Shown here: piece after piece, positions 44,861 through 52,685 of the stretch
Layout: each line of letters begins with the position of its first letter
Position numbering within the stretch: position 1 is the stretch's first letter
Assembly (NCBI RefSeq): GCF_001306115.1
Contig: NZ_LGCL01000014.1
Span: forward strand, 1 to 58,163
Source of the DNA: Ornatilinea apprima
GTDB lineage: Bacteria; Chloroflexota; Anaerolineae; Anaerolineales; Anaerolineaceae
Direction: 5' to 3'
Length of the DNA: 58,163 nucleotides
The notes under the pieces: generated by a model
What the model saw: the letters and a program-made list of their open reading frames with translations, nothing else
What the model was told of the DNA's origin: nothing
Databases searched by the model: none
Made by a program: the position numbers and the translations under genes

Positions 44861-46425
44861 TGGCTACGATCTTGATATTTTCGGTGATTATTTTGGTCAC
44901 CATTTTCGTGCCGGTGCTGGCAGCCACCTGGCTGCGACGGCGCTATGAAACCCCCTGGATGGTGTTTGTGGTGGGCGCGCTGGCTTTTGGGGTTTCGCAG
45001 GCGATCCATATTCCGCTGAACAATTTACTGCTGGCGTTGAAAGTGCTGCCCAGGGATGTCAATTACGCGGCATTATGGCAAACCGCGTTGATCATGGGAT
45101 TGACCGCGGGCGTAAGTGAGGCCCTGGCGCGCGCGGGCAGCTACACGCTGCTAAAGCGCCGCCGCTCTGGCGCGGATGGCGTTATGCTGGGCCTGGGCCA
45201 CGGCGGGATCGAGATGATGTTCCTTGGCGGCGCGCTGGTGGCGGCTGGTTTCTCCAGTTTTCATTCGACGCCCTTCGAGAAAATGTTGGAGATGGTGAAA
45301 AGCCCCGAGCAGATGCAAGCGCTGGAGCTGCAGGCTAAAGTATTTGGTCAGCTCACCTGGGTTTCATTCCTTCCGCTGGTAGAACGCCTGATGGCTCTCT
45401 CGCTGCATGTTTCGCTGTCATTGATGATGCTGCAGGCTTTCCGCCAGAAGAATATTTTGTTCGGCGTGCTGACGGTTTTCTACCACGCGCTGACGGACGC
45501 GGCAGCAGTGTTTCTTGCTTACAATGTGGACAGCTTGCTGCTCAAAGAGTTGCCTGTGGCGATTATGGCGCTGCCAGCTGTGGTATTGACCCTCAAGTTT
45601 TGGGGTCCGCGCAAGAGTGAACAGACCCGCCGCACTTCAAAGTTTACGCGCGAGCTGGCTTTGTTTGCAATAGCTTTTCGCAAGGAAGTAACTGAGTTGT
45701 GGCGCACGCGCCGATTCCTGGTAACTATCGCAGTCTTCGTCCTGTTTGGGGTGATGTCGCCCCTGCTGGCCAAATTCATGCCCGAGATGATCAAGAACAT
45801 GGAGGAGGCCAAGATGTTCGCGGACCTGATCCCCGAACCCAGCGCAACGGATGCAGTGACACAGTACCTGAAGAATTTGAGCCAGTTTGGGTTTATTACG
45901 GTTATTTTGCTGAGCATGGGTGGGGTGGTCGGTGAAAAAGAGCGCGGTGTGGCGGCAGTGATCTTGAGCAAACCTTTACCGCGGTGGGTGTTTATTGGCA
46001 GCAAATTTGCCGCTCAGGTATTAATGCTGGCATGTGGGTTCATCATCTCGACGTTGGGCGCGTGGTATTACACCGCGGTGCTGTTTAAGCCGGTCGATGT
46101 GGGCACCTTCGCGTTGATCAATGTGCTGATGTTGATCTGGTTGTCTGTGTTCGCGACGGTAACCTTGCTGGGTAGTGTCATTGCCAAATCGAATGGGGCG
46201 GCGGCCGGGATTGGCCTGGGGGCGTCCATGCTGATCTTGCTGCTGGGCAATATTCCCGGTTGGGGCGGGTTGATGCCTTCGGGTGTGATGGCCTGGGCCA
46301 ACCAATTGGGCACGTTGTCCAATGAAACGGTGCCTGCCAATGGCGGCGCTGTGGCGATGAGCCTGGTGTTGGTCATCATGCTGGTGATTGGCTCTGTGGC
46401 TGTTTTTGAACAACAGGAGCTGTAA
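44860..46425 (+). CDS. YhfC-like membrane domain fused to an ABC-2 permease
   Basis: The 521-residue protein joins an N-terminal YhfC-like domain (about 1-255) and an ABC-2 permease (about 260-521). The first half carries SEALARAGSY (Glu87, Arg91), GLGHGGIEMM (His114, Glu118) and, later, YHALTDA. YhfC is distantly related to CPBP-type intramembrane proteases. The second half shows the ABC-2 exporter pattern with FRKEVTELWRTRRFLVTI and LSMGGVVGEKERG. In other operons these are separate genes. Fusion suggests that a processing or immunity activity is tied to export. The start at ATG 44860 overlaps the ATPase stop. Confidence 0.82.
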   Translation: MATILIFSVIILVTIFVPVLAATWLRRRYETPWMVFVVGALAFGVSQAIHIPLNNLLLALKVLPRDVNYAALWQTALIMGLTAGVSEALARAGSYTLLKRRRSGADGVMLGLGHGGIEMMFLGGALVAAGFSSFHSTPFEKMLEMVKSPEQMQALELQAKVFGQLTWVSFLPLVERLMALSLHVSLSLMMLQAFRQKNILFGVLTVFYHALTDAAAVFLAYNVDSLLLKELPVAIMALPAVVLTLKFWGPRKSEQTRRTSKFTRELALFAIAFRKEVTELWRTRRFLVTIAVFVLFGVMSPLLAKFMPEMIKNMEEAKMFADLIPEPSATDAVTQYLKNLSQFGFITVILLSMGGVVGEKERGVAAVILSKPLPRWVFIGSKFAAQVLMLACGFIISTLGAWYYTAVLFKPVDVGTFALINVLMLIWLSVFATVTLLGSVIAKSNGAAAGIGLGASMLILLLGNIPGWGGLMPSGVMAWANQLGTLSNETVPANGGAVAMSLVLVIMLVIGSVAVFEQQEL

Positions 46426-46445
46426 TCAGGATTAAAGGTATGAAG

Positions 46446-46475
46446 CAGGCAGTCTGAATAGGGCTGCCTGTTTTT
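46446..46475 (+). terminator. Terminator of the ArsR-ABC operon
   Basis: CAGGCAGTC (46446-46454) pairs with GGCTGCCTG (46462-46470), followed by T5. Confidence 0.85.
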
Positions 46476-46566
46476 GATTCGGGTGAAGAAGGATTGGGGT
46501 TTGCCAGGTTGCCTGTTTTTATGATAGCATTGAAAAAGCTTTTTGCCTGGAGCGTTCAATAACCTT

Positions 46567-47580
46567 ATGATGAAGAAAACCTCGCGATTGTGGTTGATGG
46601 TATTGGCTGTGGCTCTGCTGGCCGGCTGCGCCCGGCCGGTGGAAAATACGCCGGCCGAGCCGGTTGAGACGTCCGCGCCGCCGGCAGTGGAATCACCCAC
46701 CGCCGAAGCGCCCACCCCCGCGTCGGTGGAGGCCAAGACGGTGGTGCTGGTCTCGGCCAGCGGGGCGTACCCGGCGATGGAAGCGGCGTTGGGGGAACTG
46801 GCTGCTGAGGCGGGTTTGACAGTGGAGACGCGGGAGAGCGTGCAGGCGGGTGACTTGAGCGCGGAGTGGAAGGTGGTGGTTTTCCCATCGGCGCCGGGCA
46901 ACCTGGCTGAGCTGGCCGCGGCGGCCCCGCAGACCCAGTTTGTGGCGGCCAGCGGCGCGGACCTGCCCGCCGGCGCCAACGTGAGTGTGATCCGCCTGCG
47001 GCCAGAGTACACGTCGTTTACGGCGGGGTATCTGGGGGTGGTGCTGGCGTTTGATTTCCGCATGGGGGCGCTGCTGCCCGCGGAAGGGACGGCAGCCGAG
47101 ACCTTTGTGAACGGCGGGCGCTTTTTCTGCGGGTTGTGCAATTCCACCTATTCACCGATTGTGCGCTTTCCGGTGGTGAGCCAGGCTCCGGCCGGCACAG
47201 CGGCGGGGCAGTGGCAGCAGGCGGTGGATACGCTGCAGCAGAATTATTTGTATGTGATGTATGTGTCGCCTGAGGCGGCCAGCAGCGAGTTGTTGAGCTA
47301 TCTCACGGCGATGGGGTACACGCTCTACGGCGGGCAGACGCCGCCGGATGAATTCCGCTCGCGCTGGGCGGCGACGGTGCGCGAGGACCTGGTTACCCCG
47401 CTGCGCGCGTTGTGGCCGGGGGTGATCGCCGGGCAGGGCGGACAGACGGTTGAGGCGAGTGTGGAGATCGCGGATGTAAACGCGGATTTGCTCAGCGCCG
47501 GGCGGTTGGAGCAGGTGCAGAAGATGATTGCTGAAATGGCGGCAGGCAGAATTTACCCGTTTAACCCGCCCATGGAATAG
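46567..47580 (+). CDS. BMP-like substrate-binding lipoprotein
   Basis: The 337-residue protein has a lipobox LAGC (Cys21), a Pro/Thr-rich spacer (about 22-55) and an alpha/beta region resembling the type 1 periplasmic-binding fold of the BMP group (ANVSVIRLRPEYTSFTAGYLG; YVMYVSPEAASSELL). No permease or ATPase is adjacent, so it may serve a distant transporter or a sensory role. Start at 46567 or 46570 (tandem ATG); no good Shine-Dalgarno sequence is seen. A strong hairpin follows at 47596. Confidence 0.68.
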   Translation: MMKKTSRLWLMVLAVALLAGCARPVENTPAEPVETSAPPAVESPTAEAPTPASVEAKTVVLVSASGAYPAMEAALGELAAEAGLTVETRESVQAGDLSAEWKVVVFPSAPGNLAELAAAAPQTQFVAASGADLPAGANVSVIRLRPEYTSFTAGYLGVVLAFDFRMGALLPAEGTAAETFVNGGRFFCGLCNSTYSPIVRFPVVSQAPAGTAAGQWQQAVDTLQQNYLYVMYVSPEAASSELLSYLTAMGYTLYGGQTPPDEFRSRWAATVREDLVTPLRALWPGVIAGQGGQTVEASVEIADVNADLLSAGRLEQVQKMIAEMAAGRIYPFNPPME

Positions 47581-47595
47581 ACCGATAGATAAAGT

Positions 47596-47625
47596 ACAGC
47601 CCCCGCGGACGCGGGGGCTGTTTTG
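47596..47625 (+). terminator. Terminator after the BMP-like gene
   Basis: ACAGCCCCCGC (47596-47606), GGAC loop, GCGGGGGCTGT (47611-47621), then T-rich. Confidence 0.88.
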
Positions 47626-47641
47626 ATCTTGTTCTCTGATA

Positions 47642-48262
47642 TTAAGATTCTTCAGGCGGGTTGCCGGTGAAATATTCGGTGGTGGCCTGGCCGGGCTGGC
47701 TGATGCCTTCGCGCCGGATGACTTTCCAGAAGGTCAGGAAGATGATTTTCAGGTCCAGCCAGAAGGACCAGTGATCGACGTACCACACATCGAGACGGAA
47801 TTTCTCTTGCCAGGAGATGGCGTTGCGCCCGTTGATCTGCGCCCAGCCGGTGAGGCCGGGCAGGACGTCGTGGCGGCGCATTTGCTCGGCGCTGTAGCGT
47901 TCCAGGTATTCCACCAGCAGCGGGCGCGGGCCGACCAGGCTCATTTCTCCGCGCAGGATGTTGAACAGTTCGGGCAGCTCGTCGATACTGGTGAGGCGCA
48001 GGATTTTCCCCAGCCGGGAGACGCGTTGAGCGTCGGGCAGCGGCTGACCGCGGCGGTCGAACGCGTGGCGCATGGTGCGGAATTTGTAGAGGGTGAAAAT
48101 GCGGCCTTTGTAGCCGGGGCGCGGCTGGCGAAAGAACACCGGCCGCCCATCAACCATGAGGATTAGCAGGGCGACGACCAGCATCAGCGGCGAAAGCAGC
48201 AGCAGGGCCAGGCTGGAAACCAGCAGGTCGAAGGCGCGTTTGGCGGGGGAGATTGCACGCAT
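47642..48262 (-). CDS. Bacterial sugar transferase (initiating glycosyl-phosphate transferase)
   Basis: The 206-residue enzyme transfers a sugar-1-phosphate to undecaprenyl phosphate to start exopolysaccharide or glycan assembly. It has one N-terminal membrane helix (about 14-36) and the conserved catalytic part with FTLYKFRTM, RLTSIDELPELFNIL, MSLVGPRPL and LPGLTGWAQINGRN. It is a short, PglC-like form without the extra helices of WbaP. The ATG at 48262 lies 6 nt after a TACAAT box; no Shine-Dalgarno sequence is present. It is divergent from trpS. Confidence 0.93.
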   Translation of the reverse strand: MRAISPAKRAFDLLVSSLALLLLSPLMLVVALLILMVDGRPVFFRQPRPGYKGRIFTLYKFRTMRHAFDRRGQPLPDAQRVSRLGKILRLTSIDELPELFNILRGEMSLVGPRPLLVEYLERYSAEQMRRHDVLPGLTGWAQINGRNAISWQEKFRLDVWYVDHWSFWLDLKIIFLTFWKVIRREGISQPGQATTEYFTGNPPEES

Positions 48263-48268
48263 GCTGGC

Positions 48269-48274
48269 ATTGTA
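48269..48274 (-). promoter_or_regulatory. -10 element of the sugar transferase gene, apparently leaderless
   Basis: TACAAT on the minus strand ends 6 nt before the ATG at 48262. The -35 position (ATAACA, 17-nt spacer) is weak. Confidence 0.5.
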
Positions 48275-48294
48275 CCAAAAAAGCCAGAAGTTGT

Positions 48295-48300
48295 TATAAT
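48295..48300 (+). promoter_or_regulatory. -10 element of trpS
   Basis: TATAAT lies 122 nt before the trpS ATG at 48422, giving a structured leader of about 115 nt. The sequence is shared with the divergent promoter region. Confidence 0.5.
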
Positions 48301-48328
48301 CTACCAGAGCGATAGTATATGGCCGCAA

Positions 48329-48384
48329 CGGACAATATTGTCCGCGGAGATGATGTTTTGCCGGTAAAAATCGTTTTTGCCGGC
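48329..48384 (+). promoter_or_regulatory. Structured trpS leader with two hairpins
   Basis: CGGACAATATTGTCCG (48329-48344) is a perfect 16-bp palindrome. GCCGGTAAAAA (48360-48370) pairs with TTTTTGCCGGC (48374-48384) with one T-G pair across a 3-nt loop. No T-box motif or Trp-rich leader peptide is seen. It may be a protein operator or RNA control element. Confidence 0.5.
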
Positions 48385-48421
48385 GCGGCGGAAAAATTCG
48401 ATGGTTTTGGAAAGGCGGATG

Positions 48422-49411
48422 ATGAGCAACAAGAAAGGTCGCGTTTTCTCGGGCGCTCGCCCTACCGGACGCCAGCATTTAGGCAACTATCTGGGCGCTA
48501 TTAAGAATTATGTGGCGCTGCAGGATGAATACAACTGCGTGTACTGCATTGTGGATGTGCACGCGCTTACCACGGTGGAAACGACGCAAAACCTGCGCCA
48601 GAACACGATTGAAATGGCGCTGGATTGGCTGGCGGCGGGCATCCGGCCGGAGGAATCGATTGTGTTCATCCAGTCGCATGTGCCCGAGGTGATGGAGCTG
48701 CACACCTACCTCTCGATGGTAACGCCGCTGGGCAAGCTGACCGATTTGCCAACATTCAAAGAGAAAATTCGCCTGCACCCCAATAATGTCAATTACGGTC
48801 TGGTGGGTTACCCGGTGCTGATGTCTGCCGATATTTTGCTCTACCGCGCCAGCGCGGTTCCGGTGGGGGTAGACCAGGCTCCGCATATTGAGTTCGCGCG
48901 CGAGACGGTGCGCTCGTTCAACTTCCGCTACAACTGCGACGTGCTGGTGGAGCCGCAGATGAAAATCACCCAGGTTCCCAAGGTGATTGGCATCGACGGG
49001 GTGCAGAAGATGAGCAAGAGCCTGGATAATCACATTGAGATTGCCGCCACCGCCGAGGAAACCCAGAAGCGCGTGATGCAAATGGTAACCGATCCGCAGC
49101 GCCAGCGGCGCAGCGACCCCGGCAACCCGGATGTGTGCAATGTATTCTCTTTCCACAAGATTTTCTCCACGCCGGAGGAAGTGGAAATGGTCAACACCGA
49201 ATGCCGCAAGGCCGGGATTGGCTGCGTGGACTGCAAGAAGATGCTGGCCAAGAATCTGAACGCCTCGCTGGCGCCTTTCCGCGCGCGGCGCGCCGAGCTG
49301 GAAAAAGACACCGACGCGGTGTGGGATGTGCTGATGGATGGGGCGAAACGCGCCCGGGTGATCGCCGAAGAGACGATGACCGATGTGCGCCAGGCGATTG
49401 GCCTGCCGTAG
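48422..49411 (+). CDS. trpS: Tryptophan-tRNA ligase
   Basis: TrpRS charges tRNA-Trp. The 329-residue class I enzyme has the HIGH-type motif HLGNY (in ARPTGRQHLGNYLG, about 11-24), GYPVLMSADILLY, the DQAPHIEFARE segment and the KMSKS loop (GVQKMSKSLD). Length is normal for bacterial TrpRS. Of tandem ATGs at 48419 and 48422 the second is used by family alignment; AAAGGCGG lies just upstream. It is preceded by a structured leader and followed by a strong terminator. Confidence 0.97.
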   Translation: MSNKKGRVFSGARPTGRQHLGNYLGAIKNYVALQDEYNCVYCIVDVHALTTVETTQNLRQNTIEMALDWLAAGIRPEESIVFIQSHVPEVMELHTYLSMVTPLGKLTDLPTFKEKIRLHPNNVNYGLVGYPVLMSADILLYRASAVPVGVDQAPHIEFARETVRSFNFRYNCDVLVEPQMKITQVPKVIGIDGVQKMSKSLDNHIEIAATAEETQKRVMQMVTDPQRQRRSDPGNPDVCNVFSFHKIFSTPEEVEMVNTECRKAGIGCVDCKKMLAKNLNASLAPFRARRAELEKDTDAVWDVLMDGAKRARVIAEETMTDVRQAIGLP

Positions 49412-49431
49412 ACGATTACAAAAAGAAAAGC

Positions 49432-49462
49432 AAAACCGCCCCGAAATCCGGGGCGGTTTTTT
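49432..49462 (+). terminator. Terminator of trpS
   Basis: AAAACCGCCCCG (49432-49443) pairs with CGGGGCGGTTTT (49449-49460) and is followed by TT. Its A-rich 5' side may also serve the convergent PspC gene. Confidence 0.9.
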
Positions 49463-49480
49463 GGTTGTGTTTGGCGCAGA

Positions 49481-49732
49481 TTATTGCTGGTTGGGCTGGT
49501 CCGCGGCGGGGGCGTCGACGACGGCCTGGCTGGCGGGCAGCGTTTCGCTGGGGACGAGGATCAGCATGATCAGATAAATGAGCACGCCGTTGCCGCCCAG
49601 GAAGAACAGCAGCACGAAGAGCAGGCGCACCAGGGTGGGGTCGATATCAAAGTAGTCGGCCAGGCCGCCGCACACACCGGCGATCATGCGTTCTTTTTGG
49701 CTGCGATAAAGTCGTTTCTTTTCCATTTTCAT
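49481..49732 (-). CDS. PspC-domain small membrane protein
   Basis: The 83-residue protein has the PspC pattern: LYRSQKERMIAGVCGGLADY (8-27), FDIDPTLVRLLFVLLFF and a second hydrophobic stretch (to about 60), then a Pro/Ala-rich tail. PspC-like proteins sense or respond to envelope stress. ATG occurs at both 49732 and 49726; AGGAG is 3 nt before the first and 9 nt before the second, so the second may be the real start. It lies 28 nt after the Sensor-domain gene. Confidence 0.9.
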   Translation of the reverse strand: MKMEKKRLYRSQKERMIAGVCGGLADYFDIDPTLVRLLFVLLFFLGGNGVLIYLIMLILVPSETLPASQAVVDAPAADQPNQQ

Positions 49733-49760
49733 ATTCTCCTAAACAGATTTGTTTGTGTTG

Positions 49761-50456
49761 TTATACGGTTTGTTCTTGGGTCTCGATGGGCATCGAAGCA
49801 GGCTGGCTGATGGCCGGAGCCGCCGGGGCGGCTGCGCCAGCGTTGCCGAGCATGACGCGCGCCAGCTCACCGAGCAGGTACGAGAAGAAGTTCAGAATGT
49901 GCAGGGACAGGGTGAGCAGCACGAAGCCCATGGTCATCATAGCGATTACTTCAGGCAGTGTGTCAATTCGCCAGAAGGTAAGATCAATATGCACATTCGG
50001 GATGAACAGCACCATCGGCGAGAAGATCATGGCCAGCGGTACGCTGAGCAGGGTAACCACGGCGGTGAAGGTGCCAATGCCGATGGGCAGTTTGATGAGC
50101 AGGTAGATGAGGCCCTTCCAGGTAACCGGGTTGCCCAGGTAGTTGATAAAGCGCTTCCAGATGCTGGCGCCAGGGATGGCCGGGCGCGACATGGGCGGCA
50201 CTTTGACGCCCAGCAAGCCGATGGCGCTGATGCGCTCGAAGGCGGTGAAGCCCCAGGCTATGCCCATGACCAGCAACAGGATGGGGATGCCCACCCATAC
50301 GATGATCAACGGAATGCCCAGCGCGAAGCCGGTTACCAGTAAGGTGAAATATACGATCCCCAGAGGCAGCGCCAGTAATTGGAACAGAATGCCGCCATAG
50401 GTGCGGGGTTGGATGTAAACGCCAAAAATTCTGGCGAAGATGGATTGATTTTTCAT
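49761..50456 (-). CDS. Stand-alone Sensor-domain membrane protein
   Basis: The 231-residue protein has four or five helices and the pattern of the putative Sensor domain (PF13796-like) that is usually fused to histidine kinases in Actinobacteria and Chloroflexota: FQLLALPLGIVYFTLLVTGFALGIPL, FTAFER, and WKGLIYLLIKLPIGIGTF. It has no kinase domain. GAGG lies 5 nt before the ATG. It probably forms an operon with the PspC gene, and the two may act together in envelope-stress sensing. Confidence 0.78.
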   Translation of the reverse strand: MKNQSIFARIFGVYIQPRTYGGILFQLLALPLGIVYFTLLVTGFALGIPLIIVWVGIPILLLVMGIAWGFTAFERISAIGLLGVKVPPMSRPAIPGASIWKRFINYLGNPVTWKGLIYLLIKLPIGIGTFTAVVTLLSVPLAMIFSPMVLFIPNVHIDLTFWRIDTLPEVIAMMTMGFVLLTLSLHILNFFSYLLGELARVMLGNAGAAAPAAPAISQPASMPIETQEQTV

Positions 50457-50544
50457 ACGGACCTCGGTTATTTTTTAGTGTTGCTTTCTATTAGGGTTTA
50501 CGCAGGCAGGCGCAAAAGGTTGCAAAATGGGAAAATTAAAAAAG

Positions 50545-50570
50545 AAAACCCTGAAACAGCTCAGGGTTTT
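50545..50570 (-). terminator. Terminator after ppk2
   Basis: AAAACCCTGA (50545-50554), six-nt loop, TCAGGGTTTT (50561-50570). It lies 25 nt after the ppk2 stop on the minus strand, with T-rich sequence following. Confidence 0.8.
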
Positions 50571-50594
50571 CGGGCAGTAAGCGGTTGTGGCGGA

Positions 50595-51323
50595 CTAATA
50601 AACTTCGGGAACAAAGGTCTGGTCGGTGATGGGCGGGCGCACATAGCCAGAGTCTTCCTGGCGTGGGGGTAGCTCAAGTTTGGGCGGCGTGAGGTCTTCG
50701 TAGGGGATTTGGGTGAGCAGGTGGTGGATGCAGTTGAGGCGGGCGCGTTTTTTATCATCGGCGTTGACCACCCACCAGGGGGCCTGCTTGATGTCGGTGT
50801 AGGTGAACATTTCGTCTTTGGCTTTGGAATATTCGACCCAGAACTCGCGTGATTTCAGGTCCATGGGGCTGAGCTTCCAGCGTTTGGTGGGGTCGTCAAT
50901 GCGGGCCTGGAAGCGGCGCTCCTGTTCTTCGTCGCTGACCGAGAACCAGTACTTGATAAGGATGATGCCTGAGCGGAGCAGCATGCGCTCAAATTCCGGG
51001 CAAGAGCGGAAAAATTCCTGCACCTGCTCGGCGGTGGCGAAGCCCATCACGCGTTCCACGCCGGCGCGGTTGTACCAGGAGCGGTCGAAGAGCACCATCT
51101 CACCGGCGGCGGGCAGGTAGGGGACGTAGCGTTGAAAGTACCATTGGGTTTTCTCGCGCTCGGTGGGCACACCCAGGGCCACAACCTTGACGACGCGGGG
51201 ATTGAGAGATTCGGTGATGCGCTTGATGGTGCCGCCCTTGCCGGCCGCGTCGCGGCCTTCAAAGATGACCACCACTTTTAGTCCCCTGGCTTTAATCCAT
51301 TCCTGCAGCTTGACCAGCTCCAA
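50595..51323 (-). CDS. ppk2: Polyphosphate kinase 2 (5' end interrupted by an in-frame TAG)
   Basis: PPK2 transfers phosphate between polyphosphate and nucleotides. Walker A is EGRDAAGKGG (about 22-31) and the lid/Walker B region is LFDRSWYNRAG. The 242-residue frame is shown from a TTG, but family N-termini begin further upstream. An ATG at 51440 with a strong GGAGG reads MSKKKK, then TAG (51422-51420), then continues in frame with a family-like extension (KLSNKEYLEELGKLQ) into this frame. The catalytic core is complete, so the gene either is translated from an internal start, reads through, or is a recent nonsense mutant. Confidence 0.88.
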   Translation of the reverse strand: MELVKLQEWIKARGLKVVVIFEGRDAAGKGGTIKRITESLNPRVVKVVALGVPTEREKTQWYFQRYVPYLPAAGEMVLFDRSWYNRAGVERVMGFATAEQVQEFFRSCPEFERMLLRSGIILIKYWFSVSDEEQERRFQARIDDPTKRWKLSPMDLKSREFWVEYSKAKDEMFTYTDIKQAPWWVVNADDKKRARLNCIHHLLTQIPYEDLTPPKLELPPRQEDSGYVRPPITDQTFVPEVY

Positions 51324-51616
51324 CTGCAGCTTGCCCAGCTCTTCAAGGTATTCTTTGTTGGACAGTTTGGGCTTTTTCTCCTGAACGGTTTGCGCTTCGG
51401 CTAGGTTGTTTTTCTTTTCCTATTTCTTCTTTTTGGACATAGACTCCCTCCTTAAATATCGCCAGGCGCGATGATCAGAAAAATCAGTCGATTCCCGTTT
51501 CCGGCGGTCCGCGAAGAAAGCAGTATCAGCCTTTTATGAGTGTAGCATATTTCGAGTGGCGGCGTTGGTAAATTTTTAAGTGGCAGGGCCGTCTGCGTAA
51601 TTAACCCCACCCCCTA

Positions 51617-51644
51617 CCCCTCCCCAAAATCATTTGGGGAGGGG
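51617..51644. repeat. Perfect inverted repeat, family A-like
   Basis: CCCCTCCCCAAA and TTTGGGGAGGGG with a 4-nt loop. It has no T run and resembles the cores of family A. Confidence 0.6.
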
Positions 51645-51659
51645 TAAGACGCTAACTGA

Positions 51660-51851
51660 CCATGCGCCTTATGGCCAATAGCATGGATTGGCTGTGTGGC
51701 TGTGATGAGCCATCCGCACAATTGACCCCATCCCTGAGGGTAAGCCGCTATTTAGTCCTGCGCCTTATGGCCAATAGCATGGGATTGTTATGCAGCCGAG
51801 ATGAGCCGCCCGCACCACACCCGCCCCCGGCTGGGCCAGTTAAATAAAACT
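51660..51851. repeat. Two tandem copies of a 96-bp repeat
   Basis: GCGCCTTATGGCCAATAGCA starts at 51664 and again at 51760. The copies are diverged after that core; GATGAGCC and CCGCAC are shared. Confidence 0.7.
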
Positions 51852-51872
51852 CCCCCGGGCAAGCCGGGGAAG
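51850..51872. repeat. Family A-like single core
   Basis: CTCCCCCGGGCAAGCCGGGG resembles the CCTCCCC-CGGCAAGCCA-GGGGAGG core of the large arrays but has a longer stem. It lies just downstream of the YgjV/GNAT gene. Confidence 0.55.
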
Positions 51873-51900
51873 CCATGTAGCTGATGAACTGGAGGGGAAC

Positions 51901-52530
51901 TCAGCTAGCCAACGTAAGAAGGAATTGATTGTCGCGCCCGGCGAGGAAGCCCATGCGTTTGAGATAGCGGGAGTGCTTCTCTGTGGCGGCGCGGGTGGAA
52001 ATGCGGCGAATGCCTTTGGAGAGGAAGAAGGCGGCATTTTTCTCGTAGAGATAGCGGCCAATTTTGAAGTCGCGATAGCCAGGGATGACAAAATCCAGCT
52101 CCACTTCCAGGGTATCTTCACCGGCAACGCGGCCGATGAACAGGCCGGCCGGCACCATGTTGCGCAGCACAAAGAAGATGATCTGCTGGTCTTCGGGTTT
52201 GAATTCGAAACCGGGGAAGTATTTTTGCAGTTCGGGCTGGTAATGGCTGAGGAATTCTTTGAAGTAATTATTCTGCGGGCGCACGTCCAGCAGTTTGAAA
52301 TACTCTTTGGCAGCGCGCATTTCGTAGAGGAAATACAGGTCGATCAGCACAATGAAGAAGTTGAGCCCGGCCACCGGGTACGCGCCAATCAGCAGGCCGT
52401 AGACCGTGAAAATGGACGCGCCGATCAGGTTGATGACGCGCAGTTTGAGGATGGAGCTCATGGTGAGCGAGATGGCTACCAGCGTGGACGCGGCATAGCC
52501 GATAATTTCATATAACATTTGGGTATTCAT
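51901..52530 (-). CDS. YgjV-like membrane domain fused to a GNAT-like domain
   Basis: The 209-residue protein has three N-terminal helices (about 5-72) resembling the small inner-membrane protein YgjV (IIGYAASTLVAISLTMSSI; LYFLYEM), followed by an acetyltransferase-like domain (about 90-205) with LEVELDFVIPGYRDFKIG and YLYEKNAAFF, which resembles the GNAT acetyl-CoA binding region. The ATG at 52530 is preferred, although the upstream sequence has only a weak Shine-Dalgarno match. The catalytic target is unknown. Confidence 0.75.
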   Translation of the reverse strand: MNTQMLYEIIGYAASTLVAISLTMSSILKLRVINLIGASIFTVYGLLIGAYPVAGLNFFIVLIDLYFLYEMRAAKEYFKLLDVRPQNNYFKEFLSHYQPELQKYFPGFEFKPEDQQIIFFVLRNMVPAGLFIGRVAGEDTLEVELDFVIPGYRDFKIGRYLYEKNAAFFLSKGIRRISTRAATEKHSRYLKRMGFLAGRDNQFLLTLAS

Positions 52531-52685
52531 ATTTCTTTGTGAACCTTCAAAACCTTTTTTGACAATGAAAATCCGCAAAATCGAGATTCGATTGAGCGGG
52601 AGGGGGATTTTAATCGATTGTCTGACAACATGCAAGGGGGAAAATAGAAAACAGGCCAAATGGCCAGGGCGGCGCGATCAGCAGA

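Larger units (their letters stand above)
51441..51900. other. Intergenic region with repeats
   Basis: No gene is supported. It contains a 12-bp inverted repeat (51617-51644), a 96-bp direct repeat in two copies (51660-51851) and a family A-like core (51850-51872). Confidence 0.7.
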
